Part shown: positions 7,137-15,591 of the stretch, in pieces | Layout of the letters: the number at the start of each line of letters is the position of its first letter | How positions within the stretch are numbered: the first letter of the stretch is position 1 | Source of the DNA: an uncultured Clostridia bacterium | GTDB taxonomy: Bacteria; Bacillota; Clostridia; Lachnospirales; Anaerotignaceae | Reading direction: 5' to 3' | NCBI GenBank assembly: GCA_902477755.1 | Contig: CABSIK010000017.1 | Span: forward strand, 1-42,705 | DNA: 42,705 nt | Notes under the pieces: generated by a model | What the model saw: only the letters and a program-made list of their open reading frames with translations | Database searches by the model: none | Told to the model about the DNA's origin: nothing | Position numbers and translations under genes: made by a program

Positions 7137-9902
7137 CTATTTTCCGCGGCGTTTTTTCGCGTCCAAAAGCCGCTGTGTTGTATTTTTATGCTCTGCCGCC
7201 GTATCTGCTGTTTTTTCCTTGGAAGATATTTTCTTCTCTCTCTCCACAGGTGCCTGTTCTTTTTCCGCCTGTTTTACAGGGGATTCCACAGGTTTTTCTG
7301 CTTTTTTCACCTGTTTTTCCTGTTTTCTTTCTTTCCGAAGTGCAAAAGCCCCTTCTGCCTTCTGCAATGCCGCAGGGAATCTCCGCAGGAAAATATCCAG
7401 CAAGAGCAGGAATACGCCCAGTATCAGCAAAGGATTCTGCATGGACTGATGTTTCACGGACTGTGCCGCATCTGCCGCAAAAACTTCGCTGCCGCCTGTC
7501 AGCACTCTGCCGCCAGTGCTTTCGGCAATCTGCTGAAGGAGCTGACTGCCATTTTCTCTAGTGGTCATGTCATACTCTTTGGGGTAGGAAAGATAAAATC
7601 CCGTATTGGCATTGGTAGTGGTTCCGTCTTTTTCCGCCACCTGTACTGCCGCCAGATAAGCCCCTTCTTTTGCTGAAGAAAAGACACCTTCGTAAATGCC
7701 CGGCGCCGTTGACTGCATCTGCACCGTTTCTGTTTCGTTGTCAGAAGAAACCACCGTCACCTGCACCTGAGAAATATCCTCGGAAAAAGGCATGGTGAGC
7801 CGCAGGACGCTGTCCTCCTCGCCTGCTTCTGCCGTCAAGGTCATATCCGTCATGGCATTGTTTTTCATCATCCAAGAGACCGCATTGCGGAGGATTTTCA
7901 CACCGCTGTCAGATGCCAGCCATTTTTCCGTCCATTGTCCATGTACATCGGATGTCCATACCACAGTCCTGCCCAGACCATACTGCCATGTTGCCAGAAT
8001 GGGTTCTTCCTTGTCACTGATCAGGACATTGTCAGCTCTGGCTTTCGCTGTGGTGCTGATATAGCCATCCAGTTCCGTGACAGCGTCAATGCCCGACAAA
8101 ATAGCCGAAGCATCCTGCTGCTCGGGATAAAAAGTCCGGTTATTGATGAATTCTTTCCCTGCCAGAATGGTTTCCTTTGCGAAAATTTCCGGCAAATCCG
8201 TAAATTCATCTGTAAAATAATACCGCCCGTTGCCATTATCCGCCAAACGCTGCAACAGCTGTGTATCGGCACTGCCCCCAACTGCTACCGTAGAAAGGGT
8301 GATGTTCCGCTGACGCATTTCTGACAAAAGACCATCATAGCCAGACTGTTCTGCCTGCCCGTCTGTCAAAAGGAGGATGTGTTTTTGTTTGGTATTTTCC
8401 TGCTTCATAGCATCCACCGCCATTTGCAGGGCAGGCAAAATGCTTGTGCCGCCGTCCGCCTGAATACTGCCGATGGCGTTTGTCAGAGTGTCTTTGTTTT
8501 CCATGACATTGCAGGGTTCCATGACCCATTCAGGAAAAGAGTCAAAGGCCACCACACCTACACGGTCGCCCTGCTGGAAATGGTCTAAACTGCGGATAGC
8601 CGCTTCTTTTGCCATATCAATACGGGAAACGCCATAATTACCGTCTGTCATACTGCCGGAACGGTCAATGACCATAATCATGGTCAGGTCAGAATTCTGC
8701 CCTTCTGTTTTCAAATCCATGTCCACAGGCAGCATTTCTTCCAACGGCGTATTCTGATAACCGCCTAATGCAAAGGCATTTTCGCCGCCGCTGACCAGCA
8801 GACCGCCGCCAGTGGTGCGGACATAGGTTTCCAATGCGGATAAAAAGCCATCGGGCAGATTTTCTGCCGATACATTGGCAAGGATAACACCGTCATAAGC
8901 CCCCAGCTGCTCCATGGCAGTGGGTGCACTGCCCGCTGTCACTTTCTGGACAGCCACCTGACCGGACAGCATGCTTTCCCATTCTCTGCCGCTGTCCTCC
9001 TGCTCTACAATGAGGATTCTGGGAATATCTTCTATATAAGTATAAGCATAGACCCGATTGTTTTCCCCCATGGTGTCCTGTGCCGGCGCAATTTCCGCCC
9101 GATAGGTAACACCGCCGCCAGTGGTGGTCATATCGGAAAATACCATACGAGTTTCCCCTTTATGGATTTCCGCAGATTCATCGGCAATGAGGGTATTGCC
9201 TTTGTACAGCCGCACTTGCGCCGTTGTGTCGATATTGGCATCAATCTGCAACGCCAGTTCATAGCGACTGTTGATGTTGATAACTTCTGCCAGTTCCAGC
9301 TTCGTCAGCTGCACTTCCGGCTGTTCTTCGGACACCAGCGGATATACATCAACGGTAATGCCCTGTGCCGCCAATGCCCGTGCCTGCTGCAAAGCATTGC
9401 CTTCTGTTTCGTTGCCGTCAGACAGAAGGACAATGCGTTTTGCCGTACCATCCGGCAAAAGGGACGCAGACAGCCGCAGAGCGTTTTCCAGAGAACTGCC
9501 GCCTTTATCCACCAAAGACAGGAATCCTGCGGTCACATTGGTATCTTTATCAGGCGTCAGTTCCACACCTGCCCGTTTTCCAAAGGAAACCAGGCCCAAC
9601 TGGTCTCGATTTTCTTTGGCTTGCTGGGCTTCCTGCAAAAATGTCTGTACTGCCCCTTCCGTTTTCTCCACACTGGCGGAACGGTCTACGGCAAATACCG
9701 TTGTGGTGGTATTGGCTGTCATAAGCAATGTAGGATTTGCCATGGCAAGAATCAGCACAAAGCAAAGAAGCATCCGCATGATGGTATGGACTTTTTTCCG
9801 AAATGGCGTTGCAAACTGTCCGCCTTTGGCAAAAAACAGTATGGCTGCCATCACGGGAATCAATAAAATCAGCCAATAAGGCTGCTGCCAATCAATGTTC
9901 AC
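7137..9902 (-). CDS. large membrane protein with two von Willebrand A domains and a GATase1-like region
   Basis: A 921-residue protein. Two N-terminal transmembrane segments (about 8-26 and 40-60) precede VWA domain 1, with MIDAS motif DRSAS in VFAVDRSASVEK. A glutamine-amidotransferase-like region (about 295-385, YDGVILANV and TGGGLLVSGG) comes next, then VWA domain 2 with DRSGSM and TDGQ. A beta-rich segment, a C-terminal transmembrane helix (about 835-855) and a long Lys/Glu tail facing the cytoplasm complete it. The start is a GTG overlapping the preceding gene by 11 bases. It is the last gene of the seven-gene operon. The MIDAS motifs suggest metal-dependent protein-protein contacts outside the membrane. 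The function is not established. Confidence 0.85.
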   Translation of the reverse strand: MNIDWQQPYWLILLIPVMAAILFFAKGGQFATPFRKKVHTIMRMLLCFVLILAMANPTLLMTANTTTTVFAVDRSASVEKTEGAVQTFLQEAQQAKENRDQLGLVSFGKRAGVELTPDKDTNVTAGFLSLVDKGGSSLENALRLSASLLPDGTAKRIVLLSDGNETEGNALQQARALAAQGITVDVYPLVSEEQPEVQLTKLELAEVININSRYELALQIDANIDTTAQVRLYKGNTLIADESAEIHKGETRMVFSDMTTTGGGVTYRAEIAPAQDTMGENNRVYAYTYIEDIPRILIVEQEDSGREWESMLSGQVAVQKVTAGSAPTAMEQLGAYDGVILANVSAENLPDGFLSALETYVRTTGGGLLVSGGENAFALGGYQNTPLEEMLPVDMDLKTEGQNSDLTMIMVIDRSGSMTDGNYGVSRIDMAKEAAIRSLDHFQQGDRVGVVAFDSFPEWVMEPCNVMENKDTLTNAIGSIQADGGTSILPALQMAVDAMKQENTKQKHILLLTDGQAEQSGYDGLLSEMRQRNITLSTVAVGGSADTQLLQRLADNGNGRYYFTDEFTDLPEIFAKETILAGKEFINNRTFYPEQQDASAILSGIDAVTELDGYISTTAKARADNVLISDKEEPILATWQYGLGRTVVWTSDVHGQWTEKWLASDSGVKILRNAVSWMMKNNAMTDMTLTAEAGEEDSVLRLTMPFSEDISQVQVTVVSSDNETETVQMQSTAPGIYEGVFSSAKEGAYLAAVQVAEKDGTTTNANTGFYLSYPKEYDMTTRENGSQLLQQIAESTGGRVLTGGSEVFAADAAQSVKHQSMQNPLLILGVFLLLLDIFLRRFPAALQKAEGAFALRKERKQEKQVKKAEKPVESPVKQAEKEQAPVEREKKISSKEKTADTAAEHKNTTQRLLDAKKRRGK

Positions 9903-11688
9903 GGCAATTCACCCGCCATTCTACAAGTAATACCACAATCAGCAGCAACAATACCCATTTGAGGATGCTTCTGCTGCCTTGAATTTCTTTCGTTGTGGAC
10001 TGTGTCTGCTGCACCTGTTCTCCCCGCAGGGACAAATCCGATTCCCCTGCGGTTTTCGCATTAACACCAAATGGCGTTTCTGTCACATTTTGTGAATCAT
10101 CTATTTCCATGAGGGTATAAAGCCCCGGCCCTGCCGTTTCCGTCAATGTCTGGGGCGGAAATGGCGGTGCAATGGAGATTTCTTTTCCTGCAGCTGTAAC
10201 TACCTGTGCTGTTTCTGTGGTAGGCAGTAGAGAAAGGCTCACCTGTTCTCCTGCTGTCACTTGGGAAACCCCAGAACCATTGGCAGGGAAATACCATTCC
10301 ATGAGACGATACAGCAGGATAGGAAATTCCGTCTGCAAAGGGAAATCACTGTCATGAAGGTCAAAACCCAGAACTGCTACTTTTCTGCCGTTGGTTTCTC
10401 CATAAAGCCCTAAAGTCTGCCCCTCTGCCTGCAAAAAGGCTGTGCCCCAAGAGGCAGAAAGGGGCGTTCCTTTTGCCAGCACAAAGGAAATATCACCGCA
10501 GTTTTCCAGACCGCTGTTAGAAAGTCCACGGACATCTGCCGCAAATTCCCGTTCCGCTCCCGTTTCCACAATACCATTTCCGCTGGGTGGATTGATGAGA
10601 AGCCAATGACCGTCTGTAGGCATGGTTTTGGGTAATACGCCGTCAAACACATACAGGCTGTATCCAGAAAGATTTTCCTGCAAAGTATCTGTCTGATAGA
10701 GTTCTACCTGATCGGACAGGGAAAGGGCTTTTTCCAGAAAGAGATTGCTTTGGGAAACCAGCAGCACTTTCTGCTGCTTGGCTGCCGCCAATCCTGCAAA
10801 ACGACTGTTGTCTGCCGTCAGGGCATCTTCTGGAGAAATCCGCACTTCCAGTGTTTTCGTTTCCGTAGGAACGCCACGGAATACCACGTCTGTATCCTCT
10901 CCGGCTGCCGCTGTGACGGTTTTGGTGTCAAAAGCCGCACCGTCTGCGTAGAGGGTAACTGTTTTCTCTTGGTCGCTTTTGCCATAGTGGTGAAGCCTTG
11001 CCATGACATACAATCCGTCTTCCTGCGCCGTATGGGAAAGGAGTGTCACTGCCGTATTTTCCCCATCTCCGGCGTAGACCTGTTCCGTTGCGGATACTGT
11101 GCCCAAATTCCCATATCCGTCTGTATACACCACAATTTCGCCGCCTAGCGCTTCCTGTTCCGCAGAAAGCAGGCTTTTCGCTTCATCCCAGTTGACACCG
11201 CCTGCTGTGGGAGATGCGTTTTCCACCATACACAGAACCACATCTTTCTCTCCGCCGCTGACAGCAAGGGTTGGCGTATCTGTGAGCATCACCAGAGAAA
11301 AGCGGGAACCCGGCGCCGTATTTTCCAAAAGTTCCGTCAAATCTGCCTTTGCCGCATCAAAACGGCTTTTTTCCACGTCCGTTGCCTGCATGCTCAAAGA
11401 GCAATCCAAACCGATGATGTAATCCCGTACCTGTATTTTCCCCATGAGATAAGGGCCGGACAAAGCAAGGGCAAGGAGAAGTGCCGCCGCGATCTGCAAA
11501 AACATCAGCAGATTTTTCCGCAGCTTCTGCCATGGCTCCTGTGCCTTTGTCTGGGTCAGCACCTTTTCCCAAAGATACAGGCTGGGCACCTGTTTTTCTT
11601 TATATTTTTGTTTCAGTAAGTACATCAATAGGATCATTGGCACCGCAAGGAGTGCCAGCAATCCCAAAAGGGGCTGTGCAAACTGCAT
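9892..11688 (-). CDS. BatA-type VWA membrane protein
   Basis: The 598-residue protein starts with the BatA N-terminal pattern: a transmembrane segment at about 5-25, a basic linker with YLWEKVL, and a second membrane segment at about 62-82. A VWA domain follows with MIDAS motif DCSLS (about 95-99) and TDGYG. The middle contains a GATase1-like region (LYVFDG near 340 and GHWLLINPP), and the C-terminus has one membrane helix (about 572-592) with a short basic tail. The layout matches the 921-residue neighbour. A strong GGAGGGGG site precedes the ATG. In Bacteroidetes BatA-like proteins work with a MoxR ATPase and DUF58 proteins; neither is encoded here. The role is inferred to be envelope related. 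Confidence 0.85.
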   Translation of the reverse strand: MQFAQPLLGLLALLAVPMILLMYLLKQKYKEKQVPSLYLWEKVLTQTKAQEPWQKLRKNLLMFLQIAAALLLALALSGPYLMGKIQVRDYIIGLDCSLSMQATDVEKSRFDAAKADLTELLENTAPGSRFSLVMLTDTPTLAVSGGEKDVVLCMVENASPTAGGVNWDEAKSLLSAEQEALGGEIVVYTDGYGNLGTVSATEQVYAGDGENTAVTLLSHTAQEDGLYVMARLHHYGKSDQEKTVTLYADGAAFDTKTVTAAAGEDTDVVFRGVPTETKTLEVRISPEDALTADNSRFAGLAAAKQQKVLLVSQSNLFLEKALSLSDQVELYQTDTLQENLSGYSLYVFDGVLPKTMPTDGHWLLINPPSGNGIVETGAEREFAADVRGLSNSGLENCGDISFVLAKGTPLSASWGTAFLQAEGQTLGLYGETNGRKVAVLGFDLHDSDFPLQTEFPILLYRLMEWYFPANGSGVSQVTAGEQVSLSLLPTTETAQVVTAAGKEISIAPPFPPQTLTETAGPGLYTLMEIDDSQNVTETPFGVNAKTAGESDLSLRGEQVQQTQSTTKEIQGSRSILKWVLLLLIVVLLVEWRVNCREH

Positions 11689-11709
11689 CGTCCCCCTCCT
11701 CTCTTTCGT

Positions 11710-12297
11710 TTAAGCGGCACAATCTTGTAAATATGCCGCCACATCCTCCGGTACCTGATACACTGCCACAAAGTTTTCCTTTGGAATGAGAATATCCAGA
11801 TATTTCGTCATGCCGTCCAGAATTTCCAGTGTCACATAACCTTCTTCATAAACAGTCATTTGGGCAATTTTATAATCTGTATTGGAAACCGTTTCTCCCA
11901 GCTTGATGGTGGCGTTCTGGCGCAGTGCAAAAGTGCCGCCTTCTGTCACATCCGCAGGCAATGCGTCCACTTTTGTCCATTGGGAAACTTGGATTTCTTC
12001 CAGAAAAGCGTCCATATCCTCTACGGTGGTGTCGTCGCTTTTCACCACACGAACAGGCTTCCCGTCGCTGTTTTCTTCCAGAAAAATTTTCTCAGCCCAG
12101 TTGATTTTTGCCATTTCTTCTTCAATTTCCGCCTGTGCCTTATCCCAAGCTTCTCCAGCCTGTTCCATGACACTGCCTAACTGCTGTGAGGCATCCTGCA
12201 AGCCTTCTTTCATCCGCTGCTCCTCCTCTGGTGTCAGATTGCCGCAGCCTACCAGCATACACAGGGACAATACCCCTGCCATTTTCCAGATTTCCAT
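11710..12297 (-). CDS. small lipoprotein of the VWA/ABC operon
   Basis: A 195-residue predicted lipoprotein. The signal peptide (about residues 1-19) ends in the lipobox LVGC, followed by GNLTPEEEQ. A Glu-rich, coiled-coil-like stretch (residues 20-60) leads to a compact C-terminal region (about 80-185) without recognisable motifs. The ATG at 12297 has AAGGA nine bases upstream, and the open frame above it overlaps the previous gene, so this start is well supported. It lies between the coiled-coil membrane protein and the BatA-type protein. It would be anchored outside the cell membrane, next to the VWA proteins. I do not recognise the family. Confidence 0.78.
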   Translation of the reverse strand: MEIWKMAGVLSLCMLVGCGNLTPEEEQRMKEGLQDASQQLGSVMEQAGEAWDKAQAEIEEEMAKINWAEKIFLEENSDGKPVRVVKSDDTTVEDMDAFLEEIQVSQWTKVDALPADVTEGGTFALRQNATIKLGETVSNTDYKIAQMTVYEEGYVTLEILDGMTKYLDILIPKENFVAVYQVPEDVAAYLQDCAA

Positions 12298-12316
12298 ATA
12301 TAAAATTCCTTCTTTC

Positions 12317-13783
12317 TCAACGCTCCAGTGTAGCGAAATAATCAGAAACCATCTCACGCATGCCATAAGGCACATTGCTGTTTTCCAGCGTTTCCATGGC
12401 TTCGTTGCGATACTGCCCATAAACCGTATCATACGGCACAGACGTTCCTGCCTGCCCCATGGTGCGGTGTTCCGTTATGGTGGTCTGACCCTCTTCAGAG
12501 TCTGTTCCTGTCAGCTGGGCATCATAACCATCTTTGTCGGCTGCGGAACGAGTATAGATTTTTTCCGGTTCCGTATGACCGAATCCACGACCCTGACCGC
12601 CGTTGCCTGTACCAGTGCCGCCACTGCCGCCGTTGGTGGTTTGTCCACCGCTGCCCTCACCTTCTGCCCCCTGACCTTCACCGCCAGGAGATTCGCCCTC
12701 ACTTTCCACTTTTTTCGCCAGACTTTGCTGTCCTACATTGCGGTTGAGTTTTTGCAGACTGCTTCTAAGGGCACCATTCATCTGTGCCTGCGAAAGCAGA
12801 GCATTTTTGAGAGCTTCACCAGCCTCCGCTGGGTCTGTTCCGTTTTCAAGGGCTTCTTCCAAGGCTTTCAAAGCCTCCTGCAACTCCTCGTCACTGATAT
12901 TTTCCGCAGCTTCTGCCAACAGTTGTGCCAAGGATGCCGCCTGACCTTGATCCATGGCCGCCATCTTCTGCAACAGCTGCTCCATTGCCTGAGAAATGGC
13001 TGCCCCATCTCCCTGCTCCAAGGCTTCGGATAATGCCGCCGCATTTTCTTCCTGCTTCAGCGCTTCCGCCAGTTCCTTCAAATCTTTGGAAACGCTTTCT
13101 TTTTCCAGCTGTTTCATATTCTGCTGAGCTTCCCGCACAGCTTCCTCGGCGGCTTTTTTTGTTTTTGCTGTTTTCAAATCTTTTTCCAACGTCTTTGCCG
13201 CTTCCAGAAAGACTTTCTTTTCCTCCTTGGAAAGCTCAGGCGTTTCTTCCGCCTTCACCTTCTCGATTCTCTCCAACTGGGCATTGGCATAGGCTTCTGC
13301 CTCTGCATCCCGCCGCACAGGCATAAATCCTGCCCCAACGGTGAGCACCACCAACAACCCAAGGATTCCCAGTACCTTCACAGGCAGGCGCATCTCATAA
13401 ATCTTGGCAAAATCCGTTTCTTTTGCTTTGGCAAAACCGTCTGCCACCGCCATTTCCTCCACAGGATTCTGGGCGCCTTTCTGCAAAAGCTCCATGGTGG
13501 TAATCATCCGTTCCGCGCCGCCCAAAGCGTCTGCCCTTTCTGCCGTTTCTTTTTCTGTCACTTTTCGCAGAAAAAAGGCTACTGTAAGAGCTGTGAGCAG
13601 CCCCAGCAAAACAAAAACGCCGCAGAGAGGCAAAGCCGGAATCTCCGTCCAAAATTTGGACAATACAACAACGGCAAGGCACAAAATGCCTGCCGCTGTT
13701 TCTCCATATATAAACCATTTCAAAAACCGCTCCACCATAAGTTTATGCCGCAGAGGAGCCAATAAACGCAAAAATTCTTTCAT
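12317..13783 (-). CDS. coiled-coil membrane protein, DUF4175-like
   Basis: The 488-residue protein has three hydrophobic segments (about 24-44, 50-72 and 132-152). A long, highly charged helical region rich in Ala, Glu, Gln and Lys follows (about 155-350). A Gly/Ser/Thr low-complexity linker (about 360-405) comes next, then a C-terminal segment with YGQYRNEAMETLENSNVP. The arrangement recalls DUF4175-type proteins found with VWA genes, but I cannot confirm the match. The start is three bases after the ABC permease stop, so the genes are translationally close. The helical part probably extends from the membrane and could tether or assemble the VWA proteins. That role is inferred. Confidence 0.75.
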   Translation of the reverse strand: MKEFLRLLAPLRHKLMVERFLKWFIYGETAAGILCLAVVVLSKFWTEIPALPLCGVFVLLGLLTALTVAFFLRKVTEKETAERADALGGAERMITTMELLQKGAQNPVEEMAVADGFAKAKETDFAKIYEMRLPVKVLGILGLLVVLTVGAGFMPVRRDAEAEAYANAQLERIEKVKAEETPELSKEEKKVFLEAAKTLEKDLKTAKTKKAAEEAVREAQQNMKQLEKESVSKDLKELAEALKQEENAAALSEALEQGDGAAISQAMEQLLQKMAAMDQGQAASLAQLLAEAAENISDEELQEALKALEEALENGTDPAEAGEALKNALLSQAQMNGALRSSLQKLNRNVGQQSLAKKVESEGESPGGEGQGAEGEGSGGQTTNGGSGGTGTGNGGQGRGFGHTEPEKIYTRSAADKDGYDAQLTGTDSEEGQTTITEHRTMGQAGTSVPYDTVYGQYRNEAMETLENSNVPYGMREMVSDYFATLER

Positions 13784-13786
13784 GGC

Positions 13787-14668
13787 TTATCCCTTCTTTT
13801 TTCGTACCTTCTTTTCCCGCACCGGATTGATGATGTAAGCAGAAAGCAGTACAAACACCACAATTACCACCAAATCAAACACCAGATGCAGCAGCCACAT
13901 ATGTGTTCCCATCCACTGATAGATTGCAGAGGTCTGGTCACTCATACGCAGCAGAGAATATGTCACATCCGTACCCAGCTGGGCATCCATCAAGGAGAAA
14001 AACGCCACACCAGGGTTGGGAATGAGAATCAAAATAGTTGCCAGCACAGGAATATCCCCGTAATATACGCCATCATAAGACATATAGTAAAAGGCCAGCA
14101 GTACCAAAGTACCGAAGCACAAAAATCCAATAACCAGATACATGAGCACAATGGACACAATGGTGCGCTTAAACAGGCAGGAGAAAAATACAGAAACACT
14201 GCCTACCATGCAGGCTGTCACCAGCACGAAGGCGAAAACTTCCGCCACCTGCGCCACCGATACAGCACCGAAGTAAAAGGCAATGGCAAAAATGGGCAAT
14301 GTTGCCACCACCAGCAGCAGTACATACATCAAAGAGGATGCCAGCTTCCCCAGCACGATGGAAAGAGGGCTCATTTTTGTCACCAGAAGCAAATCCAATG
14401 TCTGACGCTCTCTTTCACCGCTGATACTGCCTGCCGCCACTGCCGGCGCCGTCAAAAGCACCAGTCCCATCTGCACCACGGCCAATACCACATAAAGCCA
14501 TACCATAGACGAAGGGTCAAAGCTCAAATCACGATTCTGGAACATGGACAAATTGATATACAGCATGGCGCCTACTGCCGAGATCACCAGAAACAACACC
14601 AATGCCCCATAAGTTTTCCAGCTTCGCATGGTGGTAATGGCTTCTTTGCGCAAAACCGGATTCATCAT
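13787..14668 (-). CDS. ABC-2 type transporter permease
   Basis: The 293-residue protein has about six transmembrane segments. Its first segment (about 20-42) is followed by an extracytoplasmic loop, and conserved GSISGERERQTLDLLL near residues 84-99 is the coupling region typical of ABC-2 permeases. The start ATG overlaps the stop of the ATPase gene by four bases (ATGA); a second in-frame ATG follows at once, so the protein may begin at either. It forms the membrane part of the transporter with the neighbouring ATPase. In gliding-type and related envelope systems such pairs act with accessory membrane proteins; the same is inferred here. The cargo is unknown. Confidence 0.88.
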   Translation of the reverse strand: MMNPVLRKEAITTMRSWKTYGALVLFLVISAVGAMLYINLSMFQNRDLSFDPSSMVWLYVVLAVVQMGLVLLTAPAVAAGSISGERERQTLDLLLVTKMSPLSIVLGKLASSLMYVLLLVVATLPIFAIAFYFGAVSVAQVAEVFAFVLVTACMVGSVSVFFSCLFKRTIVSIVLMYLVIGFLCFGTLVLLAFYYMSYDGVYYGDIPVLATILILIPNPGVAFFSLMDAQLGTDVTYSLLRMSDQTSAIYQWMGTHMWLLHLVFDLVVIVVFVLLSAYIINPVREKKVRKKKG

Positions 14669-15591
14669 ACGCCTGCACCTCCTGTCACCTGCATGAAGAT
14701 TTCTTCCAGATTGCCTTCTTTCTCACGGAAGGACACAATTCCAATACCCTTTTCCACCAGATGTTTCAAAATTTCTGCCAGCATTTCCTCGCTGCCGTCG
14801 AATACAAATTCCAAATCCGTGGTATTTTCCGTGATTTCCTTTACGGCAGGCATTTCCCGCAGGATTTCCACCGTCTTGGAAACTTCTGCCAAAGGACGTA
14901 CATAAATAATGCGTTTCTGGGTCAGATGCCGCATAATATCCTGCACAGTTCCCTGGGCCGCCAGTTTCCCCTGGTTGATGATGCCCACTTCTGTACACAT
15001 TTCTGCCAACTCCGGCAGGATGTGTGAGCTAATGACAACGGTTTTCCCCATGGACTGCAATTGTTTGAGGATTTCCTTCATTTCCACACGAGCCCGAGGA
15101 TCAAGACCTGATGCCGGTTCGTCCAAAATCAGGAGTTTGGGGTCATGAATCAGGCTCCGTGCCAGACAAAGGCGCTGTTTCATGCCACGGGAAAGAGAAT
15201 CCACATAAGCTTCTTTTTTATGGGACAGGTCTACGATGTCCAGCAAACCATCAATAATATCTTTACGGTCTTTATAGGGAATCTCATAAGTTCCTGCATA
15301 AAAATCCATGTATTCCGTTACTTTCAAGTTATCATAAACGCCGAAAAAGTCCGGCATATATCCAATTTTCATCCGCAGCAGTCTGGGATTTTTTGTCATA
15401 TCCACATCATCCATCCAGATGCTGCCTTCTGTTGCCTGCAAAAGCCCTGCCATGATGCGCATGGTAGTGGTCTTTCCGGCACCGTTTGGGCCTACGAAGC
15501 CGTAAATGCTGCCGTCAGGCACCGTCAGTGTCAAATGATCCACTGCCGTAAAACTGCCGTAGCGTTTCACCAGTTCTTTCATTTCAAGCAT
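14665..15591 (-). CDS. ABC transporter ATP-binding protein
   Basis: The 308-residue ATPase has every expected motif. Walker A is GPNGAGKTT (about residues 34-42), the Q-loop lies around IGYMPDFFGVYDNL, the signature is LSRGMKQR, Walker B is LLILDEPASGLD, and the switch His is in VISSHIL. A C-terminal extension (about 220-300) is typical of ABC-2 ATPases. It overlaps the upstream membrane protein gene by eight bases and the permease by four, so all three are translationally coupled. It would energise the permease from the cytoplasm. The long leading gene and the VWA genes downstream suggest it serves the same envelope machine. Confidence 0.93.
   Translation of the reverse strand: MLEMKELVKRYGSFTAVDHLTLTVPDGSIYGFVGPNGAGKTTTMRIMAGLLQATEGSIWMDDVDMTKNPRLLRMKIGYMPDFFGVYDNLKVTEYMDFYAGTYEIPYKDRKDIIDGLLDIVDLSHKKEAYVDSLSRGMKQRLCLARSLIHDPKLLILDEPASGLDPRARVEMKEILKQLQSMGKTVVISSHILPELAEMCTEVGIINQGKLAAQGTVQDIMRHLTQKRIIYVRPLAEVSKTVEILREMPAVKEITENTTDLEFVFDGSEEMLAEILKHLVEKGIGIVSFREKEGNLEEIFMQVTGGAGV

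Noticed and set aside
11882..13033. 383-codon plus-strand open frame
   Set aside because: Antisense to the lipoprotein and the coiled-coil protein, both of which have good starts and spacing.
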